Shown: piece by piece, positions 1 through 11,939 of the stretch | Numbering within the stretch: position 1 is the stretch's first letter | Layout: every line of letters starts with the position of its first letter | Origin: Crataegus laevigata | Lineage: Eukaryota > Streptophyta > Magnoliopsida > Rosales > Rosaceae | Direction: 5' to 3' | Assembly: GCA_963580275.1 (NCBI GenBank) | Contig: OY756945.1 | Span: forward strand, 19,373,501-19,437,500 | Length of the DNA: 64,000 bases | The notes under the pieces: model-generated | Database searches by the model: none | Told to the model about the DNA's origin: nothing | What the model saw: only the letters and a program-made list of their open reading frames with translations | Position numbers and translations under genes: made by a program

Positions 1-384
1 AAGAATTTGATTATAATCCACGGGCATACTTGAATTCGATTGGAATTGTTGTTGGGGATGTTGTGGTGGCTGCATAGGTCTTGAATAAAACTCATCTTGC
101 TGCCAATATCCACTTTGTTGAAATTGCTGAGGTTCATCCCACATCTGATCTGAATAACCCCTCCAATCCGAATTACAAGCGTTGGAAAACATGTTGCCCC
201 TTGATTGGCTGTGGCCTTGATATCCCCAATCATCTTCATATGCAGAAAATTGAGGATATTGCTGAGTTTGATATCCTTGCCCATAGGGCACATCAAATGT
301 CGGGACATTTGGCATTGTAGTCCGTTCGGCATTATGCGACAATTGAGCAGTGAGCTGCGCCAATTGAGCTTGAATACTATCCAT
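1..384 (-). CDS. Gag-like protein of LTR element A, N-terminal part, runs off the window
   Basis: Reading the minus strand from an ATG at 382-384 gives 128 uninterrupted codons to the window edge. The product is rich in Gln, Pro, Tyr and Trp, begins MDSIQAQLAQLTAQLSHNAE and contains a YWQQDEFYSRPMQPPQ block. The same blocks occur in the complete 470-residue protein of element B (45534-46946), so the two are homologous Gag-like proteins of one family. It lies 158 bp downstream of a tRNA-Asp primer site and a 2.1 kb LTR, the place expected for gag. No zinc knuckle or pol domain is visible in this part. The rest lies left of the window. Confidence 0.75.
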   Translation of the reverse strand, partial: MDSIQAQLAQLTAQLSHNAERTTMPNVPTFDVPYGQGYQTQQYPQFSAYEDDWGYQGHSQSRGNMFSNACNSDWRGYSDQMWDEPQQFQQSGYWQQDEFYSRPMQPPQHPQQQFQSNSSMPVDYNQIL

Positions 385-542
385 GACTTGCTCCAATTAT
401 ACCTAAAAATCAAAGAAACAAAAATAAATCAAATACCAAAAGTAAAACACACAAACACAAATATAAATAAAAACACAAACACACAAACACAAATATAAAA
501 ATAAACACAAACAAAAAATAAAGGGATTAGCAAATTTACTAA

Positions 543-560
543 TCCCCGGCAACGGCGCCA
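543..560 (-). other. Primer binding site of element A (tRNA-Asp)
   Basis: The plus strand reads TCCCCGGCAACGGCGCCA, the 3' end of plant tRNA-Asp including CCA, so the minus strand is its 18-nt complement. It lies 6 nt inside the LTR boundary, which fixes the orientation of A as minus. Confidence 0.85.
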
Positions 561-566
561 AAAATT

Positions 567-2694
567 TGACGGGATTTTAAACCGCACAAATTTAACCCTC
601 TTTTTGACAGTTGTAGTAATGATGTAAGTAGGGTATCGTTCTAGGCCGGGGATTAGGAGGGATTGCTAATCACTCTAAAATAATTTAAAAACGTAAAAAC
701 AAAGTTTAAAAACACAAAACTAAAATAAAAACACTTAACTAAAATAACTCAAAATAAAACTAACAAATAAACTAAAACAACTCAAAAGACTAAAAACGAC
801 TCAAGACTCTAAAAAATACAAACTAAGCTAAAAACTCGAAACACACTAAAAATGACTCAAAATAATGAAAACTATTAAAAATAAAAACTAGGAAATTAAA
901 TAGACGGAAATTACATTAAAAGATAAAAACTAATAAAAATTAACTAAATAATATAATATAATAATGGGGGGTTTGGTTTTTTATGAAACGCAAATTAAAC
1001 TTAACTAAATTACAAAATCGACAAAAACATAAAATTAAAGTGAACGGATAGACGACGGATTGGCTAGAGGGTTTTTCTCCACACATGACACATAAGCAAC
1101 CTAAATTGACCTTCAGTTGTTCTTTCAATAAATTGTAAATTCTCAACGCCCCAAATTAACTGTGAATTGCACTAGTTAACTTTCAGATTTTCCTTAAGTT
1201 AATGGATTGGATGATTGCATACGACAACCCAAAACATTCCCCACAAGTTCCCTACATGAATTGCATAATAGAGATACAAGCGAGAATCATTAAGTTCTAT
1301 GAAAACCATAAGCATTGACGAGGCACTTATTACTATGAATTGCATGAAACTTATGCCAAGAATTTACTTAACGCGATTGTGACTAGCAACCTTCACTACT
1401 CATGAATATAAGTTCATAACGATTAGGTGAAATTCACTTATATTCTAGCATCAAATTCATGCATGCAAATTAAGTATGCATTCTTAATCGACAAACACAA
1501 ATAAGTTATTAATCAAGCAGTTAAGCAAATTAAATCACAACTCCGAAATCACAACTGAAATTACCAATTCAAATTACAAATATAATCATGGCTTTGAATT
1601 AACCTCTAGCCAATATAAAATTTATTTACACATTATTATAAAACTTAAAACATAAATAAAACAGAGTTCGGAGAGATTAAACCGAAGAGATTGCTCTCTG
1701 TGCACTTGCTGTGCACTGTGCTACTTCCCCAAAGATGGAGCTGCTTGCGCTGCCTCTTCTTCTTGCTGCCAAAGGCAGCACCGTTTCTCCACAGCTGCCA
1801 AGGCAGCGTTTCATCCCCCTCTCTCTGTGCACTGTCTGACAGCGCCCTCTAAATCAAAGCAGCCTCGTGAGCTCCTTCTGTGCCTTCGGTGCTCTCCCGC
1901 GAGCACCCCACGCTGCTTGTCTGCCTTCTATCTTCCCCGTGAGCTGAGCTGCACAAGGCTGGATCTCCCCCAAGGCGCTGCCAAACCAAATGGCAGCAAG
2001 CTGCCTTCTTTTTCTATTTCTCCGAGGAGCTCCCCAGAGCACCTAACTTTCCCCAAACTTCTTCTCGCTCTAGTTTTTTTAAGGGCAGCTCCCTGCTCTT
2101 CTTCTTTATTCAATATTTTTCAGCTTTTCCCTTTTCTTCCTCCACCAAATGCCGAGTGCCCCATTCTTTATATTTTTCTTCTGTTTTTATTCCCTCTGTC
2201 CGTGCTCACCCAAGGCAGCCTTGAGCTGCCAAATGCTTTTTTTTCTTTTTATTTCATTTCTTTTGCACCGCCCACTTGAGCCTCTAAAGGTAGCACTCAC
2301 GCTGCCTTTCCATCATTCCTCACCGACTGCATGTGCTTTCTTATTTTTATTTTTCTTCTGTTTTCTTCTAACACACCACACACACATTAAATTATATTAA
2401 TATAATATATTAATATATAAATATATAAATATAAATATATATATATAAATAAATATAAATATATAAATAAATATAAATATATATATATTATTTTCTAAAT
2501 GATAAGTATAATTCAACAGACAAGATAGTTTAGATGAAATTAATACTTAACACTTCACTTATTCTATTTTTATTTTCTTAGCGAGATAAATTTATAAAAC
2601 ATAAAATCAACATAAATAGCTCAAAATATAACGAACTAACTAAGAAAAGACGAGTGAATTTGATATAAAAATATGTATAAATATGATCCGATCA
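567..2694 (-). mobile_element. 5' LTR of element A (minus orientation)
   Basis: The LTR runs from TGACGGG (567) to CCGATCA (2694), giving TG...CA ends next to the primer site. It shares long blocks with the LTRs of B and C: the GGCCGGGGATTAGGAGGGAT stretch near 640-660, the GAATTCTCAACGCCCCA stretch and the TTGCATACGACAACCCAA stretch. The middle (1680-2340) is C/T-rich with repeated GCTGCC/GGCAGC inverted pairs. The partner LTR lies outside the window, so the age cannot be judged. The right flank begins AAGAG, the expected half of a 5-bp target duplication. Confidence 0.75.
2385..2495. repeat. AT-rich microsatellite inside the LTR of A
   Basis: About 110 bp of alternating TA/AAATA tracts that have no counterpart in the related LTRs of B and C. 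Confidence 0.8.
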
Positions 2695-3496
2695 AAGAGC
2701 ATGCATGAGTTCTCAACGACATTTTAAGTTCAATTTAATCTAGGAATCACTCCCAGACCAAATCGATCGCAAAACCAACAAGAACAGCCCCCAGTTAGCT
2801 TCGAACTCCACGGTTTTCACCGGAGTTCGTCGCTGGACTGGTAAGGTATGCCCAGAAATTAACAAAGCTTAAACCTTGATTTAAACCATAAGAATTACCA
2901 CACCACGGGATTTAAAGCTTAATAACATAAGAGTAGTGACAGGAACATCACTTGGGTTCAAACTTGAGAACTCATGCTCTCGGATTTAATAGCAGATCGC
3001 TACTCAGTGCTCCGATGGCACATGCAATGGTAGGGCTAAGTTCCTCTTGTCCTAGAGATCAAGCTTTCATGGCTTTAAAGTTCAATTTAATCTAAATCCC
3101 TCAAGATTGAACTCAAGTTCGTCAGAATGATTCGGTGTGGTGAGTTTGTACTTAGCCCAACATAGACCCTCACATGTAAGGGCATCATGTTGCTCACCAA
3201 GCTCCACATGTTGTGATTTCGATAATTTGGGGGACGAATTTGGCTTAAGTGTTAAAGATGATGGTGATTGGCACTCGGCCTCGCAAGAGAGTGAGTTTGA
3301 GAGGAGAAGAGAGTTCTGGAGTGTTCATGGGGGAAAAGGCAAAAAAGAAAGAAAACGAAAAGAAAAGAGAGTGAGTTGGGTTACAACACAACATAATGGG
3401 TCCCACACTTAATTTTTAAAATAGAAAACGGGTTGTTACAATGCAAACTTGTGCATCCCGTAGGATTTACAATAATTTCATAATTCCCATCATTAC
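2695..3496. other. Gene-free flank between elements A and D
   Basis: No coding sequence is recognisable. The G/A-rich stretch ending near 3375 resembles the edge of an LTR or promoter. Together with 20298-21640 this was contiguous DNA before D inserted, as shown by ATTAC at 3492-3496 and 20298-20302. Confidence 0.5.
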
Positions 3497-3880
3497 TGTT
3501 GTAAAATTGACGATGTGTGCAGTAGAATAAATAAGCAAGACACAAAATTTACGAGGTTCCTCTACAGTCAGTGTGACTGGAGTACATCCTCGGGGCAGCA
3601 GTAGTGCTTTCATTATATTTGGAATAATAGGAGTACAAAGATAACTCTCTCTTATTCTATCTTTTCTCTTTCCTTTCTTTTCTCTCTTCCTTCTCTTTTC
3701 TTCATTCTTCTTCTTTCTTCTATCTCTACCCTTGAACTCATCAACTCATTATCTCCTCCTTATCATCCATTTTATAGACAAAGCTTTAGACAAATTTAGC
3801 ATGTGAATGAACAATGAATTTGCATGTGAATGAACAATGATTTTGCATGTGATGTGTGGTCATCCACCATATTTACAACA
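3497..3880 (-). repeat. 3' LTR of element D
   Basis: TGTTGT...ACAACA, 384 bp, ends forming a short inverted repeat. It contains a T/C-rich stretch of TTCTTT-type repeats (3650-3730). Confidence 0.88.
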
Positions 3881-3891
3881 CTCCCCCTTGG
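3881..3891 (-). other. Polypurine tract of element D
   Basis: The minus strand reads CCAAGGGGGAG directly against the TGTTGT start of the LTR, the position expected for plus-strand priming. Confidence 0.75.
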
Positions 3892-5100
3892 ATGGCCACA
3901 AGTCTTTGATTGACTCGCTAAAATCTTGATCTGTTTTGGATGCTCCCCCTGATGAGTATCTCCCCCTGATTTCAAATCATTTAGGCTGATCGTTGATCAT
4001 TCTGTTTCGATCTCTTAGCGAGAAGAGTTGCCAACAGATGTGCTTTACTGGTAGTTAACTTTCCACAGGCTTATTCTTGAACTGGGCTGGATGGCCTTTT
4101 TACTTGTAAACGATCCTCAGCTTAGTTGAGGATGAATCAGCACGTTGTCTCCACATGTTTCAAGTAATCGGATCTTCATGCAGGTCTGGCATCTTCTTTT
4201 GCAGTATTTTTCCACTGATGCAAAAATTTCCATGAAAGCAATTGGAGATGCCGCTCCAAAACATTCAATGTGGAGATTAGCTATGCTGCAAAAATTCCCA
4301 TGAAAGCATCAGATCATCACTTCTCAGCGACTCATCATGCTTGGCAGCGGAATTTTGAGTGGAGGTTCCGACATATTACTTTCTTTATCCTCGTCTTAGT
4401 AGGTAAGAGCAAGGGCAAAGGAAAGAACAGGGAGATTGCATGATATGAGATACTTTTGCTTTCGACCCTGATGATATGAGATACTCTTGCTCTGGATGAC
4501 TAAGTTTGTAGAGGTACTCCAGAGGATGAAGAACACTGAGTAACTCGAGAGTTTTCTTTGGGAATACATTTTCGGAAATGAAGAAAGGAAGAAAGGTGGA
4601 GAGGGTGTGCCTTTGCTGTGGAAGGCGAAGGTAGAACTAATAGAAATTTTTCTTCACAACCGGAACTATTCTCGCACTATTTGTCGGCAACCGGTGGATG
4701 GATGAACAGTACCAGTTACGCGCTTTCTGACAAAGCTGCCCGTAATTTCCGCAAAGCTGACAGTGCATGTGACGAGTGACGATAAACTGGAAAAGCTGAT
4801 CGCCTCGTGATGCTGAGCAATTCCGACTTTTGATAGAGGAATGGCTCTTTTGAGACAGGGATCCGGCCTTTGAGAAAATGAGCGTCCAGCTTTTGAGAAA
4901 GGTGTCCGGCTGTCTCTTCGATCTGTGAGGAGCTCCTCTTCGATCTCTGAGGAGCGCCTCTTTGATTTGCTTCTTTTTTATAGAGGCACGAATTTTGTTT
5001 CACCTCATACTTGAACTCCCTTCTGTAAACACTCCCTTCTTGCACTTCTGCAATCTTAATCTTTCTGAACTCTTCCTCCTCAACACCTTCTTAAAAAAAA

Positions 5101-5709
5101 ATGTCTTGCCCTTCCGACCGTCGCCTTAACTTGAATGTCGGAGAAGATGATGACTCGTCTTATCCAAACAATATTTGGAATCCGTCCTTCATATCCCCCA
5201 ATGGTCCTCTTACAGTCGGGAACACAATGATGGGGAATGAAATAACCGCTACGGTGATTGCCAGAAATCTTCTTACTCCTAGAGACAATAGGATGCTATC
5301 CAGGCGGTCAGACGAGTTGGCTGTTCCGGAATCTCTAGCTCTTAGCGTCCAAAGTGCAGGCTCAGTTTCAAACATGGGCCAACGCCTTCTTGCACGCTCT
5401 CGTCAGGTTGAGTCACTGATGGCGGAGGTGGCTAGTCTTCGGCAAGAGGTCAGATGACTCAGGCACGAGAACAAGGAGTTGCACATGCTCGCAACTAGTT
5501 ACTTGACCAGCATGAAGAGGAAGCTGGACCAGCTGCAGGAGTCGGACGGTCGGATCCAGAGTGATCATGAAAGGTTCATGGCGTTACTCCCGAGGTTTAT
5601 GTTGCCTTCGTCCTCTGGAATTGCACCAAGTGCTCCGGCTCCGGAGATTCCAACTCTGGCGCTTCGTCTTCCTGGAGCTCCGTCGACTTCTGAGGCTCCT
5701 CACGAGTAG
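5101..5709 (+). pseudogene. Antisense coiled-coil ORF carried by element D, one in-frame stop
   Basis: An ATG at 5101 opens a frame of 203 codons including the terminal stop, broken by one TGA at 5455-5457; the same frame resumes and ends at 5707-5709. Residues 1-60 contain a RRLNLNVGEDDDSS stretch and a NPSFISPNGPLTVG motif; about 85-155 form a Leu/Glu/Arg-rich probable coiled coil; the tail is Pro/Ser-rich. I recall closely similar hypothetical proteins scattered through rose-family genomes but no known function. It runs opposite to the element, near its 3' LTR, like the extra antisense ORFs reported for plant LTR elements. A TATA-like TTTTTATAGAGG lies near 4975, about 125 bp upstream, so it may have its own promoter. 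It could instead be a captured host gene. Confidence 0.6.
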
Positions 5710-6539
5710 CCTTGTGAAGACTCCCTCCTCTGTGTTTGTTTGATTTTCATGTTTGTCCACATATGTAGTTTATCGGAGTTTCAATAAACAAACTTTATTT
5801 CGTTTAGCATATTGTGCCAAATACAATAAAGCATATTCTTCACTAAGATGTGGTACTTCTGGACCAAATATCAATTTATATTTACCCTCTCGAAGATAAA
5901 TGATCATTCTTAGTTTCTAAATCATTTGAGTATTCAAGTCATAATCTTCAATCCATATGATTATGTAATATCATAAATATCACGGATAAGATTTGTGTTG
6001 GCATATTGTTCGATTCTGCAGTTCAAGACAATATTTCTCTCAACACTTTATAATCTTTCTTGACTCTTCAGGAGTTCCAATTTAGTATCATCAACTCTTC
6101 AGGAGTTCTAATTTAATGTCATCGACTCTTACAAGAGATTTTAGTATGTTGCAATAATATCATAATAATAGTACTCACTAAGGCAATTTATACCATCCAT
6201 TGGTATTGAGTACATAATTTATGCTTTATCCTTCCAGGACTTACTTCAAGCAATCTGAATCCTCTAGGGATTTTCTACACTTCATGACACATTTTCATTT
6301 GGAATTTATACAGAGCAATTTGCTCCCATGTATACTTGAGGGATTTACTTATGGAGATATGATGTGGGCGACTCACAACCCTTCGTATATAATTCTCCAT
6401 TCATATGAACTCGTTTACAGGAGTATAATTTCAGGTTTCAATTAGTAACCTTGTGTCATATCATGTGAGTGTAATTCACTGTATTACAAATGCCCATATG
6501 TAACCTCTTTGGTTCAAACATCTTTTGGCTATTTGTATT
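5710..6539. other. Non-coding internal DNA of element D, left of E
   Basis: AT-rich with short imperfect repeats such as GACTCTTCAGGAGTTC near 6060-6110. No gag or pol similarity was seen on either strand. Confidence 0.5.
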
Positions 6540-8343
6540 TGTTGGAAATGTGCCCTAAAACCAATCATATGATGATACTTTACGGACATTTCACATGATT
6601 AAACTAATCTAGTTTAATATCAAGGGCAAAGATTATTGTTTGAGCGGTCTCATATAAATGTTATATGCTTAAACGATAAAGTCCAAGGAATATGTGATTG
6701 GGAGAATGCGATCTAAATAGTTAGATTCATGAGACCATTCTTTCGTAGACACATCCTAAACGTTCCTGATCATAGGATTGCCAATTGGGCATTGACAGTC
6801 CGTTAAGATCAGTACGTGTTATGTCTTCTCTCAGGGAGAGTGACTAGTCTCGAGTCATCGGTGTGAGTGACACCAAGACAAGTACGTAGGTGCTCAATAA
6901 AGAATGAGTTCACTGAACACGATCAACGACGAGTTCTCATATTCATGTCACGTGAGAACTCATGGTTAGGATAATGCAAATTAGTCCTTTGACCTGAGGC
7001 ATCATAGTTGTCTTGTGGTTAGGTCCTTGATCTTTGATCGTGTCAAATGGCATTCCTTTGGAGTGTCCACGGCATGGTTGGGGTCAAGCTATCTAGTCAT
7101 GGAGACAAGTGAATGCGCAACAAGGGATCTCTAACCTTCAAACCGTTGAGGGAGAATACTCTATGATATGATTTAGAATCTCTGGCCAGAGTATGAATGA
7201 GATGTTGGAATGCGTTCCATATCACATTCAAGGTAATCATATAAGTGCGAGATTCACATTGGATAGTAGACATGAATAAACTATCAAGCCAAACAATGTG
7301 GTCAAGAGTATTGTATTAGAGAAGGACCGTATTGCATTTGTAATCCTAAACTGAATAGGTTCTCCACCTCTTCTGATTAGCTTGGGTAACCATGATATGC
7401 TGCTAGGTGTCACTCATGGTTTGTGGAAGCCCTAAACGTGTGTAAACACTAAAGGGAGAATTGAAAGTAAGTTTCAAATTCACAATCGATTTGAAAGAGT
7501 TTGAATCGCCCACTGCCTCGCTAAAAGGAACCTAATGGATCGTACACCGTGTAAGGTAGAGATTGAAGATTCAACGGAGATGAGTAAGAATAATTAAATG
7601 GTTTAATTATTTATGGCAAGGATTAATTAATATGATTATTAATCAAACGAATAAGTTCGTTAAAGACCTCGGGATGGTTTTGGACCTTAAGGCCCAATGG
7701 GCTTCGAACGTCAAGTCCATTGACTTAAGTTGTATGACAACTTAATGAATAATGATTTACAAAGGCCCAAATACTCCAAATATATCCCTAAGGCCGACCA
7801 CTTAGTAAGGGTAGCAAACTTGGACTTATTTACAAGTTTGCCACTCAAATGAATTAAGGTATAAATTTGACTTTATAGCCAAAATTCATTAAGGGTTTGT
7901 TTTGGGAAATTGGAGAGAAGAAAAGCTCTCCCTTCTCTCTAAAATGGCCGGCCACTTTGAGGAAATAATCTAGCAATTCAACTTCCTCAAAGTCACTCAT
8001 TTCTTCTTCATCTAACCTTGGTGTGGAGACTTAGAGGTTCCCAATTTTGGGAACTTGGAGAAACCATTTCATCCAACCAAATCCATAGATCTTAGATGCA
8101 AGGAATGAAGGCCCTCTCTTTGGGTGATTAGCCTTTGCTTATGCAAAGAGGAATCTACAAAGGTATTAATCTCAACTCACTTGTTTTGAGTTGATTAAAG
8201 GTTCACCAATCTACTAGGCTTTGAACATTCATGGTTAATGTTTTGTTTTTTAAGTATATGCAAGCATGATTCCGCCTTTAATTTGTTAATTGCATGCTAA
8301 TGATATTGCTTAAATGAACATGAATTCTCAAAATAATCCTTCA
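6540..8343 (+). repeat. 5' LTR of element E
   Basis: 1804 bp, TGTTGGAAAT...AATCCTTCA, the same length as the second LTR. Confidence 0.85.
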
Positions 8344-8345
8344 AG

Positions 8346-8358
8346 TGGTATCAGAGCC
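8346..8358 (+). other. Primer binding site of E (initiator tRNA-Met)
   Basis: TGGTATCAGAGCC, the standard plant copia primer site, two bases after the LTR. Confidence 0.9.
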
Positions 8359-9925
8359 TAGGTCTAGTAGTTGGTGAATCCTTTTGGGTTTTGTAGTTCA
8401 TAATATGTGATTTAAAAGTTGTAAAATGTTACAAGCTTTATTCTTGTTTTATGAATGTAAATTTTGTTGGAAAATTTGGCATCTCAAATGTTGTAGATGT
8501 AGTTCATATGAGCATGAATATTGAAGCTAAAATTTGGTGCCAAGAATTTTGGGATTTTCGGCCAAAATTAAAGGGTGATTTTTTGGGTTCTTGTTTGACT
8601 TGTTAAAATGTTTTTCAAGTGACTTTTGGAACCCCTAGGTACCTTAGTTTGGTTATATGTTATTTCCCTTAAGTTTAAGTGATTTTGAAATGTTTTTGGA
8701 TGAAAAATGTTCATGGAACTTTTATGGGTTTCTCATGAATGTTCATCATTGTTCTTGATGTTCTTGCCAAGAACAATAAAGCTTGTGGTTTTGATTCAAA
8801 GTTTTGAATTATTTCATAAAGTTTTGTTATAAGATATTTTCATATATTTATTAATGATTAACATTTTAATGTTAGTAAAAAACTTTGTAAATATCTTGGA
8901 TATTTGTTTTGAAAGGTGATGGAAATGGTGATGGGTGTGTAAGGATTAATTCCCTTTCACACACACACCACTTGCATGCATTTATGTCCCAAAACCACTT
9001 CACAAAAACTTTGAAATTTTTTTTAAAAACTTGTCAAAACCGGCCACCCTATTAGTAGGGGTATTTTAGGGCCTCTTGTGCAATTACATAAAGTTTTGAT
9101 ACTTTTGTGTATTTGCATTTTGGCCCAAAAGTTTACGTTTTTACGTAAAGGTCCAAAATCACTAAAAGGACAAATTGTTTTGATCCTTTAATGAATTTTT
9201 TATCTTTTGTTGAAATTTTGGGTTCTAGTTGTAATTACATAAAGTAGTGAACTTTTGTGTTTTTACAAAGTGACCCCAAAAGTTTAAGTATTTGCAAAAT
9301 AGCCCAAAAGTTGAGGTTAATTGCACTATGGCCCAAATAAGTTGAGGTCTTTGCATTTTGGCCCAAATGTTGAGGCTAATTGCATTATAGCCCAAATAAG
9401 TTGAGGTTATTAATATTGGCCCAAATTAGGTAGAGAACAAAAATTGTTTTGTCTCTTTAAATGAGAATTGGATTTTCATTTAGTTAGCTCCATTTAAAAT
9501 CAAATTTTATGGATACAAAAACCAAATGAAAAATGTTGCATTCAATTTAATTAGTTAAAGTGTTAATTAATTAAAGGGTGATTATGAACCTAAGCCTACG
9601 ATAATTGAGCTATGTGAAAGGCCGTTTCAAATTTGTTTGAACCATGGGAATGTGTAGATTAGATTTTGGTTGTAATTTGATTAGATCAAATGTTGTAAAA
9701 AAGCATAAGCTCTTCTTTAATTTAAAGTAATTTGATTTGATCAATTGTTGTAAAAGAGCATAAGCTCTTCTTTACTTTGAAGTACTTCTTTCTTGCTTTA
9801 TATGATATGCATGAAAATGAAGTAGTTGGGTCCAACGCCCCTAAGACAACACGCCTTAATGTGATTAAATGCGTAACTAAAATCAATCACCATCCCTAGT
9901 CCGAGATTCAACACAAGGCTCGTGT
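8359..9925 (+). repeat. Untranslated leader of E, first copy, with a GGCCCAAA array
   Basis: No ORF of note. From about 9080 to 9425 degenerate units of about 30-35 bp repeat around the core TTGCATTTTGGCCCAAA / AAGTTGAGG. The whole leader is repeated at 16153-17719. Confidence 0.7.
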
Positions 9926-11939
9926 TGGATCTAATAAAAGGTTCATAGTCATCCTAAGGCCCTAAGGCAACTATATAGTCCATCAATGAATGCAAATCTA
10001 ATGTTAGTAGTATCATGTACTCTTGCTTTAAAAACCGTTTTAAAAGCTTAGTGGGAGTATTATATACAACTAAATAAATCATATGGACCAATAGTTGTGA
10101 TAGGACCAAAAATGTTTTAATTGGATTAAAATGTATATTAATATGTGATGAGACCTAAAAACCCTCAACCTAACCAATATTAAGTTGATAAGCGTGAGAG
10201 TGCTTTTGAACACTCTTTCGTGGCCTTCCACCGTGGTAGGTCCGAACGTTTGTGACGTGTACATCGGCTTCACCCTATCATGGGGGAGTACAAAGTGCAT
10301 GCTTACACTCGGGGAGGATTCTATACGCATACATGATGTTGTGAAAGGTAGGCAACAAGAATAGCCAACATCGTATCATCGTGAGGTTGTTCTTGAACCC
10401 CTAACTTGAACTCGCATGGTGGGAATGACTTAACTAAGTGCAATGGAGCCAACATCATATCATTGTGAGGTGACATTCTCTAGAGGCCAAATTAGATGGG
10501 TTCTTACATAAAGATGTAAATGAGTAAGCGTACTCTCTCATTGTTATTAATGCTAGCCAACATCGTATCATCGTGAGGTGGGCTTGGTAATAGTGAGTCT
10601 CCCATAACCTACTAAGAGTTTCCTCCAAAACTCTCGAATTCCGATGAGGGATATGGAATTTGCCAAAAATAGTGGGTGGTGCTATTATGATTTAAAGACC
10701 CGAATCAAATAGCTTAAAATCAATCAATTTATATTCGTTATGTATTTGTTTACCAATATATTTGCAAACGCTATCCAATACTTGACAAAGAAAAGCCGAA
10801 TACTTTAGTTTCCGAACTTGGTACCACAATCCCATAGATTGTCTTGAATGGATTGTACAAGTGCCTAAGTAGTCTCATCCTCACAATCTTCCTATTGATA
10901 AATGTATCATTGGAAGAACATGATAGATAAGTCTATCATAAAGAGGACAACAATTTAATGTCATAATTCTTCAAATACAAATTGTTGTATGAAGAAATAA
11001 GAGTTGCTTTGAACAACCCTTAATCAACGCAAACATTAAGTGCTTGTCTCTTTGTTACATGAACAAGGAACTTGAGAAGAAAGCACAAGGGCATGGACAC
11101 TTTATGTGCCATGATTCTTCACTTACAAATCGTTGTGTGAAGAAATGAGAGTTGCCTTGAACAACTCTTGAATGTTTGTAATTATGTTTAGAACATAATG
11201 ATTGGTTGACAAAAATAGTCCATCAACATGGACTTATGATGATTTTGAATCATTGAGTGTTGAAGTGTTAAACCACTTAACGAGACGGAAACTAGGCAAG
11301 GACTTCACTTTTGTGTCCCTATCCTAATCGTTCACTAAGTTTATTGTAAACTATATGGTGAACAATAACCACACACTCTCCAAATCGTTTGATGTGTAAA
11401 ACACAATTGAAATAAGTTTCAAGAGAGATAGTGGGAGTTTAGGGACCATGACTATTGTAGTCAAAGGAGAAGTTAAATGAAGAAGACAAAATAACTCCAA
11501 GGGAACAAACTTTCTTTATGAAAGGATGGACATTGGAAGGGGTATTTGCAAGAAATGTCTTGCAAGTGTCAAGAACACACCTTTCGAAGGTGTTGTAGAA
11601 TGTTCTTGAAAAGTTCATAACAGTTGGTTCTTCTACTTGAATGCTTGATTCTGTATTAGTAACTATGTTTTACAAGTTGTTGTAAAAGTGTGGCTAATAA
11701 GAAGTAGAAGATTAATGAGAGAAGAGAAAGTACTTCACATTCGGAAAGTGAATAAAATAAAGATCTCTGCGAAAGCGGATTGTACTTACTTCCTCATATG
11801 AACTACCAAATAAAGAATGATTAGATTATTGTAATCTAATTAATTGTCTCTATAGTAGAGATGATGTGGTAGTGTTAACTGTTTAGAATATAACGATGCT
11901 TAAAACCCAAAAGGTTGCAAGGTAGTGACTAATCCCAAC
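9926..11939 (+). other. Internal region of E upstream of the pol relic, no intact gene
   Basis: This is where gag should lie, but no frame is open and I recognise no gag motif. A 25-nt sequence, CCAACATCGTATCATCGTGA plus a few bases, occurs at about 10350, 10448 (two changes) and 10553. Confidence 0.5.

Noticed and set aside
543..560. Possible tRNA-Asp gene fragment
   Set aside because: Only the 18 terminal nucleotides including CCA are present and plant tRNA genes do not encode CCA; it is the complement of a primer binding site.
1827..2279. 150-codon open frame on the plus strand
   Set aside because: It lies in the C/T-rich, Leu/Pro/Ser-encoding middle of the LTR of A and is antisense to the element; low complexity, no domain.
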